From Pseudomonas pisciculturae (GTDB taxonomy: Bacteria; Pseudomonadota; Gammaproteobacteria; Pseudomonadales; Pseudomonadaceae), in assembly GCF_015461805.1 (NCBI RefSeq), contig NZ_JACVZE010000003.1, positions 434,001 to 498,000 of the forward strand: 64,000 nt of DNA, given 5' to 3'. The notes beneath the pieces are model-generated. The model made no database searches. It had not been told where the DNA came from and saw only the letters and a list, made by a program, of their open reading frames with translations. Both the position numbers and the translations under genes were made by a program. Numbering within the stretch: the stretch's first letter is position 1; each line of letters opens with the position of its first letter. Shown here in pieces: positions 58,271 through 64,000 of this stretch.

Positions 58271-60358
58271 ATGCCTGCCCCTCGCCTGACGCCCATGACC
58301 CTTGGGCTTTCCGTTCTGCTGTCTGCCGGTTTTGCCTGTGCGGCGACGACCTTGCCCGAAACCTCAATCAGCGCTGAAGCGGACGAAGACGACCCCCGCG
58401 TCAAGGAAACCAGCACGGCAACCCGCACGGCTACACCCGTGCGCTACGTGCCCCAGGCAATCGATTCGGTAAAAACCGAAAGCCTGCGCGCCTACGGCAC
58501 TAATGACTTGGGCCAGGCCTTGAGCGGCATCCCAAACGTGAGCAGCGGCGCCGACACGCGCTTTGATAGCTTGCGCATACGGGGTTTCGAGGCGAGCAAT
58601 GATTTCTACCTGGACGGTATTCGCGACGACAGCCAGTACGTGCGCGACCTGCATAACATCGAACGCATTGAAGTGCTCAAGGGGCCAGCCGCCGTGCTGT
58701 ACGGGCGAGGCGGTCAGGGAGGGATCGTCAACCGCGTGAGCAAGCTGCCAATCGCCGGGCATAAATCGAGCATCGAAGCCCAGGGCGGCAGCAACGATTT
58801 GCGCAGTTTGTATGCCGACTTGAGCAACGACCCCACCGATAACATCAGCCTGCGCCTGAACATGGGCAACCAGGACAACAACAGCTTTCGCGATGGCGTC
58901 GACGGCAACCGCCAGCTGTTTGCACCGTCCATGAGTTGGCAGCTCACCCCAGACCTGAACTGGCTGGTGCAATACGAATACAGCCGCTACAACCGCACGC
59001 CCGACCGAGGCATCCCCGGCGTCAACGGGCGCCCGGCAGACGTGAGCCGCAGCACCACCTACGGTGACAGCCGCGACTACATCGACGACAAGTCCCAGTC
59101 CCTGCGCTCCAAGCTGGCCTATGAACTCAACGACAACTGGCAACTGCGCCAGACCCTGGGCATATTCAAGCTCGACAGCGACTTCGACAATACCTACCAA
59201 ACCGCCTACGCCCCCGCGACCAACAGCGTCACTCGCCAACGCTGGCAACAGGACCTGACCACCCTCAATGTCTTCAACAACGTCGAGTTGGAAGGCGGCT
59301 TTACCACCTACGGCATGGAACACCGCCTGCTCACCGGCCTTGAACTGGGCAGCCAGCGCCGCGATCCGAAGCTATTCACCGCCACGACCGTCGCCCGAGG
59401 GGGCCAGGCGGTGCCGAGCCTGGATCTCAACCAGCCCAATCGCCATCTAAGCCATAACGGGCCGATGAGCGTGTGGAGCAACAACCACACCGAAGTCGAA
59501 AGCCGCGCCGTTTACGTACAAGACCAGCTACGCCTCAACGATCAGTGGCAAGTGCTGGCCGGTTTGCGTTACGACTACTTTGAAGTGGACACCAAAAACA
59601 AACTGCTCAACACCCAGCAGGCGGTGGAAAGCCGCAGCACCAGCCCGCGCTTTGGCCTGGTGTGGACGCCACTGGAACATCACTCGTTCTATGCCTCGTG
59701 GAGCAAGACGTTCTCCCCAGCAGGCGGCGGCCTGATCGGCATCACCCCGAGCGCCACCAGCGGTGCCAACGACCTGAGCCCCGAGCTGACCAAGCAAAAG
59801 GAAATCGGGGTCAAGAGCGACTGGCTTGACGACCGTCTCAGCACCACCCTGGCGGTGTACGAACTGGAACTCTACAACCGTCGCACCAGCGACCCGCTGG
59901 ACCGCAGCATCACCCTGCTCAGCGGCTTGCAACGCTCACGTGGCGTAGAGCTGACCGCCACCGGCAAACTCGTCGGCAACTGGTATGTGCGCGGTGGCAT
60001 CGGCCTGCAGGACGCCACGGTGGTGAAGGACAACAACGGTTTTGCAGGCAAACGCGTCAGCGACGTGGCCAAGCGCAACGGTAGCCTGTTCATCACCTGG
60101 AAACCCGAAATGGGCTGGTACGCCGAAACCGGCCTGACGCTGGTGGGCGATCGTTATGCCGACAGCGCCAACGCTGTGGTACTGCCGGGCTACGGCCGCT
60201 GGGATGCGTTGGTCGGCTTGCGTCAGAAGGAATGGGACGTGCGGGCGGCGCTGAACAACATCGCCGACAAGACTTACTACGCATCGGCGACCAGTGTGGC
60301 GCAGATTCAGCCGGGGGAGCCGCGTAGCGTGGTGGTGACCGGCACCTACAGCTTCTAG
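58271..60358 (+). CDS. TonB-dependent siderophore receptor, catecholate (Fiu-like) type
   Basis: A 695-residue outer-membrane receptor without an STN signalling domain. Signal peptide 1-24 (ending FACAA), plug about 50-170 (QAIDSVKTESLRAYGTNDLG, IRGFEASNDFYLDGIRDD, VEVLKGPAAVLYGRGGQGGI with the IEVLKGPA TonB-family signature) and a beta-barrel ending VVVTGTYSF. This plug pattern is typical of catecholate receptors such as Fiu. No siderophore biosynthesis genes are adjacent, so it probably takes up exogenous ferric siderophores. Divergent from the porin gene. Confidence 0.88.
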   Translation: MPAPRLTPMTLGLSVLLSAGFACAATTLPETSISAEADEDDPRVKETSTATRTATPVRYVPQAIDSVKTESLRAYGTNDLGQALSGIPNVSSGADTRFDSLRIRGFEASNDFYLDGIRDDSQYVRDLHNIERIEVLKGPAAVLYGRGGQGGIVNRVSKLPIAGHKSSIEAQGGSNDLRSLYADLSNDPTDNISLRLNMGNQDNNSFRDGVDGNRQLFAPSMSWQLTPDLNWLVQYEYSRYNRTPDRGIPGVNGRPADVSRSTTYGDSRDYIDDKSQSLRSKLAYELNDNWQLRQTLGIFKLDSDFDNTYQTAYAPATNSVTRQRWQQDLTTLNVFNNVELEGGFTTYGMEHRLLTGLELGSQRRDPKLFTATTVARGGQAVPSLDLNQPNRHLSHNGPMSVWSNNHTEVESRAVYVQDQLRLNDQWQVLAGLRYDYFEVDTKNKLLNTQQAVESRSTSPRFGLVWTPLEHHSFYASWSKTFSPAGGGLIGITPSATSGANDLSPELTKQKEIGVKSDWLDDRLSTTLAVYELELYNRRTSDPLDRSITLLSGLQRSRGVELTATGKLVGNWYVRGGIGLQDATVVKDNNGFAGKRVSDVAKRNGSLFITWKPEMGWYAETGLTLVGDRYADSANAVVLPGYGRWDALVGLRQKEWDVRAALNNIADKTYYASATSVAQIQPGEPRSVVVTGTYSF

Positions 60359-60370
60359 GCAAACGCGGTC

Positions 60371-60463
60371 AGTGTGGGAGCTGGCTTGCCTGCGATAGCG
60401 GTGAATCAGCTGGAAAATAGTTGGCTGATGCACCGCTATCGCAGGCAAGCCAGCTCCCACATT
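60371..60463. repeat. REP doublet (REPIN), second variant
   Basis: Inverted pair: GTGGGAGCTGGCTTGCCTGC at the left and its complement ending AGCTCCCAC at the right, with a further complementary segment GATAGCGGTG/CACCGCTATC inside. It is a different sequence class from the doublet at 9641-9730 and lies between the receptor and a convergent small gene. Confidence 0.9.
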
Positions 60464-60479
60464 TGATTCTTGGTGGTCT

Positions 60480-60692
60480 TTAGTTTTTCAGTAGGTCACA
60501 CAATGCGTGCACCTCATCATCACTGAACAATCCCACCGGATAGCGCTCACTCATCACGCTGCGCAAATCAGGCTGCCTGACCTGCCGGGAGCCGTTTTCC
60601 TTCAACCAGAGCGCCAGCGCATGGATGGCATTGCCGTCGACCCGCGAGGGGTGAAATGTGCGCGTGTACATCAGGTTGGTCTGGGCATTCAT
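60480..60692 (-). CDS. Small conserved hypothetical protein
   Basis: A 70-residue protein starting MNAQTNLMYTRTFHPSRVDG, with GAGAG upstream of the ATG at 60690-60692. It is soluble, with RSVMSERYPVGLFSDDEVHALCDLL at the C-terminus (about residues 45-69), resembling a short helical DNA- or protein-binding element. No family recognised; codon use matches the neighbours. Confidence 0.6.
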   Translation of the reverse strand: MNAQTNLMYTRTFHPSRVDGNAIHALALWLKENGSRQVRQPDLRSVMSERYPVGLFSDDEVHALCDLLKN

Positions 60693-60832
60693 TTCAGCGC
60701 TCTCTCCTACTGCGTGAGCGGCTAACTTACTCAAGGTTTATGACAGAACTGCGCGGTCATAAACCTGGGTCACTGTCGCAACACCGATACAAGAGCTATG
60801 CCAATGTCTCTGGTTTGTCGGCATACGGGTAC

Positions 60833-60866
60833 AAAAAAGCCCGCGACCGTGCAGGGCCGCGGGCTT
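60833..60866 (-). terminator. Intrinsic terminator downstream of agmatine deiminase
   Basis: On the minus strand AAGCCCGCG/CGCGGGCTT with a 12-base loop followed by TTTT; 61 bases after the aguA stop. Confidence 0.75.
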
Positions 60867-60926
60867 GCTGTGGGCGCTCACACGGGTGAGCGCCGCAGCG
60901 CCGTCATGACGCTGTTACAACTGCAC

Positions 60927-62033
60927 TCAATTTCTGTGGGGAGCTGGCTGCTGTTGGGTCAGGCAATGGATATTGCCGCCACCCAGTAACAGTTCGCGGC
61001 CCGGCACCATCACCACTTCGTGCTGCGGGAACAGGTTCTGCAGGATGACCTTGGCCGGGCCGTCCAGCGGGTCGTCAAAACTTGGCGCGATAATGCCGCC
61101 GTTGACGATCAGGAAGTTCACGTAGGAACCGGCCAGGCGTACGGTCGGATTACGTTCCTGTGTACCGTCCACCGGGTCGACACCCGCGCATTCTTCTTCA
61201 GTGGCATACAGCGGCCCCGGAATCGGCATTTTATGCACCGTGAACGAGCGGCCCTGGGCGTCGGTGCTGCTTTGCAGCACGTCCATGGCGGCGTGGCAGC
61301 GCGCGTAGTTGGGGTCTTGCGGGTCATCGGTCCAGGCCAGCAACACTTCGCCTGGGCGCACGTAGCAGCAGAAGTTATCCACATGGCCGTCGGTTTCGTC
61401 GTTGAACAGGCCGTCTGGCAGCCAGATGATTTTATCCACAGCCAGGTTGGCGCTGAGCACCGCTTCGATCTCGGCCCGGTCGAGGTGGGGGTTGCGATTG
61501 CGGTTGAGCAGGCACTCTTCGGTGGTGATCAGGGTGCCTTCGCCGTCGACGTGGATCGAACCGCCCTCCAGCACAAAGCCTTCGGTGCGATAGCGCGGCG
61601 AGCGCTCGATCTCGAGGATCTTGCCACCCACTTGGGAGTCACGGTTCCACGGCGCATACAGGCCGCCATCAAAGCCGCCCCAGGCGTTGAAGTCCCAGTT
61701 CACGCCGCGCACTTCACCGCCGTCATTGATCACGAACGTCGGGCCGGTGTCCCGTACCCAAGCGTCATCGCTGGACATTTCCACCACGCGGATATTCGGC
61801 ACATCAAGGCGCGCCCGCGCGTTCTCGTACTGGCCAGCGGAAACCGCCACCGTCACCGGTTCAAACCGTGCAATGGCCTTGGCCACAGCCACGTGGGCCG
61901 CCTGCGCGGGCTTGCCACCCAGGCGCCAGTTGTCCGGGCGCTCGGGCCAGATCATCCAGGTTTGGGTTTGTGGCGCCCATTCGGCGGGCATATGGAAGCC
62001 ATCGGCGCGGGGGGTGCTGTGCAGGGTGGTCAT
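60927..62033 (-). CDS. aguA: Agmatine deiminase
   Basis: A 368-residue enzyme of the peptidyl-arginine-deiminase-like fold, converting agmatine to N-carbamoylputrescine and ammonia in the arginine-decarboxylase route to putrescine. Landmarks are [20 protein letters not shown] at the N-terminus, [25 protein letters not shown] and the catalytic Cys357 in [11 protein letters not shown]. The companion N-carbamoylputrescine amidase (aguB) is not adjacent in this window. A class-III aminotransferase gene lies upstream on the same strand, 123 bases away. Confidence 0.96.
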   Translation of the reverse strand: MTTLHSTPRADGFHMPAEWAPQTQTWMIWPERPDNWRLGGKPAQAAHVAVAKAIARFEPVTVAVSAGQYENARARLDVPNIRVVEMSSDDAWVRDTGPTFVINDGGEVRGVNWDFNAWGGFDGGLYAPWNRDSQVGGKILEIERSPRYRTEGFVLEGGSIHVDGEGTLITTEECLLNRNRNPHLDRAEIEAVLSANLAVDKIIWLPDGLFNDETDGHVDNFCCYVRPGEVLLAWTDDPQDPNYARCHAAMDVLQSSTDAQGRSFTVHKMPIPGPLYATEEECAGVDPVDGTQERNPTVRLAGSYVNFLIVNGGIIAPSFDDPLDGPAKVILQNLFPQHEVVMVPGRELLLGGGNIHCLTQQQPAPHRN

Positions 62034-62109
62034 GGCGATCAGGGCTCCGAATGGGGGTAAAGGCCGACTTTATAACGGATAAAAATCGGCTTTAAAAGCA
62101 AACAAGGAT

Positions 62110-62156
62110 GTTAGTCGAGAAATATTACATAAAATAGCCGATAACAATCGACTAAC
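62110..62156. promoter_or_regulatory. Inverted repeat in the aguA upstream region (putative operator)
   Basis: GTTAGTCGA at 62110-62118 and TCGACTAAC at 62148-62156 form a perfect 9-base inverted repeat with a 29-base AT-rich spacer, between aminotransferase and aguA. The second arm reaches the aminotransferase stop. A dimeric regulator site is a plausible reading. Confidence 0.4.
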
Positions 62157-64000
62157 TACAGGTGTTCATCCAGCACCTTCGACAGCATGTCGACAAAAAA
62201 ATCCACGCTGCGTTTGGACGTCACCATCGGCGGCTTGATTTTGAGGATATTCAGGTAATCACCCGTGGGCTGCATGAAAACCCCAAGCTCGCGCAGGCGA
62301 TCGCATAGCAATGTGGTTTCTTCGGTGGCCGGTTCGAGCGTATTGCGGTCGCGCACCAACTCCAGCCCCAGATAGAAACCGGAACCGTGCACAGCGCCGA
62401 CCAGCGGATGACGCTCAATCAACGCTTCCAACCGAGCCTTGAAATGCCCACCCACCACTTGGGCGTTTTCCCACAGCTTTTCTTCCTCCATCACATCCAG
62501 CACGGCCATGCCGATGCGGCAACTGACCGGGCTACCACCCGACGACGAGAAGAAATACCCCTCGGCCTCCAGCGCCTCGGCGATTTCGCGACGGGTGATT
62601 ACCGCGCCCAGCGGCTGGCCATTGCCCATGCCCTTGGCCATGGTGATGATGTCGGGCACCACGCCTTGCTCTTCAAAGCCCCAGAAGAAATGGCCCATGC
62701 GGCCATAACCCACCTGCACTTCATCGGCGATGCACACGCCGCCTTGTGCGCGGACCAACCCGTACACCTGCTGCAAGTAACCCGGTGGCAGGGAGATACC
62801 GCCGGCATTGCCATACACCGGCTCGCAGATGAAACCGGCCAGTTGGCGTTTACTCGCAGCGATTTTCGCCAGGTTGTGTTCCACGCTTCGTACGTAATCC
62901 GGCGCACAGTCCGGCCCACGGAATTCACCGCGATAGGTATTCGGCGCGGTCACCGGGTGCACCCACTCCGGGCGGCTGCTCAGCGCCTGGGGGTTGTCGG
63001 CAATCGAAGTCGACACCGCATCCGCCGCCACCGACCAGCCGTGATACGCCTCCAGCACGCTAAGCATGTCGCGCCCGCCGCTGTAGGCCCAGGCCAGGCG
63101 GATCGCCAGGTCGTTGGCCTCGGTGCCGCTGTTGACCAGGAACACCCGGTCCATGCCTTCCGGCGCCAGCGCCAGCAAGCGCTCGGAAAACTCCGCAATC
63201 GCCGCGTAGTGAAAGCGCGAGTTGGTGTTGAGCAACGACCACTGGCGCGCCGCAACCGCCGCCATGCGCGGGTGGCCGTGGCCGAGCACGGCGACGTTGT
63301 TGAGCATGTCCAGGTAGGAGCGGCCCTGCATATCTATCAGGTGATTGCGCCAGCCCCGCTCGATACGCGGCGGGTCGACGTAATAGTGCTTCTGCGAACG
63401 GGCGAAACTGGCGTCCCGACGGGCCAACAGCGCTTCGGGGTCCAGCTCTGGTTCGGCATCGCAGGCCAGTCCCAACAACGTGGCGGGCGATGGACACAGG
63501 GCTTGCCACGCCAAGGCGCGAGACGGCGTGCAAAACAGCGGTGGCTCAAGGTCGGCACGGCACAATTGCACAGTCAGTGGCGCGTGCACTTCGCCCAGCA
63601 CTTGCCCTTCGACCAACAACGCGCCCGGCTTCAAGACGGTTTTCACCCCCCACAACCGCAGGCTCAACGCGACGCCTTGCACGCTGATCAGACCGTCAGC
63701 GTCTTGATGCAACGTACCGGCAAACGGCGCTTCGAGTACCGTGCCATGGGGCAAATGCAGCTCGACATGCAGCGGGAACGTTGCAGGCTCTGCGGCCTGG
63801 TCCGGGCAGGTACGCGACAACCGGTATTGCCCGTAGCGACTGGCCGCCAGCCCATGCACCGCCGCCGCTTCATCCAGCAACTTGCTGTCGATGCCCGGTT
63901 GTTCCCAGTTGCCGGCCTCAAAATGCGGGCTGAGTACACCCAAGTCGATCAGCGCAAATTCCCGCCCCACCAACCCCGGTAACAAGGGCGCAAAGCCCTG
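62156..64000 (-). CDS. Class III aminotransferase fusion protein, C-terminal 614 residues (cut by window edge)
   Basis: The visible 614 codons are open to the window edge; no start is seen, and the protein continues upstream. Residues (counted from the edge) 1-210 contain a beta-rich segment including VELHLPHGTVLEAPFAGTLH, resembling a peptidase-M23/lipoyl-like carrier domain, and the rest is a class III PLP aminotransferase: YLDMLNNVAVLGHGHPRMA, ...EANDLAIRLAW, the ICIADEVQVGYGRMG-like ADEVQ motif and the PLP Lys in IITMAKGMGNGQPLG. Known ~1000-residue relatives add an N-terminal aminoglycoside-phosphotransferase-like kinase domain, expected outside this window. Likely acts on amino alcohols or amino acids; placement next to aguA hints at polyamine metabolism. 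Confidence 0.85.
   Translation of the reverse strand, partial: QGFAPLLPGLVGREFALIDLGVLSPHFEAGNWEQPGIDSKLLDEAAAVHGLAASRYGQYRLSRTCPDQAAEPATFPLHVELHLPHGTVLEAPFAGTLHQDADGLISVQGVALSLRLWGVKTVLKPGALLVEGQVLGEVHAPLTVQLCRADLEPPLFCTPSRALAWQALCPSPATLLGLACDAEPELDPEALLARRDASFARSQKHYYVDPPRIERGWRNHLIDMQGRSYLDMLNNVAVLGHGHPRMAAVAARQWSLLNTNSRFHYAAIAEFSERLLALAPEGMDRVFLVNSGTEANDLAIRLAWAYSGGRDMLSVLEAYHGWSVAADAVSTSIADNPQALSSRPEWVHPVTAPNTYRGEFRGPDCAPDYVRSVEHNLAKIAASKRQLAGFICEPVYGNAGGISLPPGYLQQVYGLVRAQGGVCIADEVQVGYGRMGHFFWGFEEQGVVPDIITMAKGMGNGQPLGAVITRREIAEALEAEGYFFSSSGGSPVSCRIGMAVLDVMEEEKLWENAQVVGGHFKARLEALIERHPLVGAVHGSGFYLGLELVRDRNTLEPATEETTLLCDRLRELGVFMQPTGDYLNILKIKPPMVTSKRSVDFFVDMLSKVLDEHL

Noticed and set aside
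58364..59323. 319-codon minus-strand frame opposite the Fiu-like receptor
   Set aside because: Antisense to a well-supported TonB receptor, with no start signal or family features.

Overview
The window is chromosomal DNA of a fluorescent pseudomonad (Pseudomonas fluorescens group). The evidence is the complete Lap biofilm-adhesion system in its usual order (lapG-lapD, then lapA opposite lapE-lapB-lapC), the asmA-mutY-yggX cluster beside tRNA-Phe, an OprD-type porin, fecIR-type iron signalling, and two Pseudomonas-style REP doublets. Base composition is GC-rich except for an AT-richer accessory patch at about 46.3-50.2 kb.

Layout. 1-4.3 kb: start of an MFS transporter (minus), then asmA-mutY-yggX overlapping by ATGA, then tRNA-Phe with its own promoter and terminator. 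4.4-9.7 kb: a Fic protein with a repeated upstream operator-like motif, an ArnT/PMT-like glycosyltransferase, a BASS/ACR3-like transporter, a ParE/RelE-type toxin-antitoxin pair, a small conserved protein and a REP doublet. 9.7-15.9 kb: a GABA-type permease (minus) and a complete polar amino-acid ABC transporter (ATPase, binding protein, two permeases) ending in an overlapping methyltransferase-like gene. 16.1-20.4 kb: an orphan BcsQ-like ATPase diverging from lapG-lapD, then a small conserved gene. 20.5-46.1 kb: lapA (6772 codons, about a third of the window) and its secretion operon lapEBC. 46.2-50.2 kb: tRNA-Thr, an AAA ATPase, a decayed second tRNA-Thr, a frameshifted two-domain gene, gene debris and an acyltransferase. 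50.2-60.5 kb: FecI-like sigma, FecR-like sensor, TonB receptor with a signalling domain, M48 peptidase, OprD-family porin with an attenuator-like leader, a second TonB receptor and a second REP doublet. 60.5-64 kb: a small conserved gene, agmatine deiminase, and a large class-III aminotransferase fusion that runs off the right edge.

How the parts work together. LapE-LapB-LapC form a type I secretion system that exports LapA. The LapA N-terminus stays in the outer membrane until LapG, a periplasmic cysteine protease, cuts it; LapD, a degenerate GGDEF-EAL receptor for c-di-GMP, sequesters LapG when c-di-GMP is high. The presumed cut site and the LapG catalytic residues are visible, and a candidate FleQ box lies between lapA and lapE. 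The fecIR-receptor cluster and the second TonB receptor are iron-uptake functions, each with a Fur-box-like site upstream.

Points most worth following: a six-base repeat expansion that adds Gly-Asn inside the Fic catalytic motif; a terminator between a good promoter and the porin start codon with a 12-residue leader ORF overlapping it; the tRNA-Thr / pseudo-tRNA-Thr pair flanking an ATPase gene; a tandem cold-shock-like gene broken by one base; a tandem TAAG in the LapA cleavage region; and a 1,049-base exact duplication inside lapA. I found no CRISPR array, prophage, insertion sequence or rRNA, and no clearly undescribed multi-gene system.
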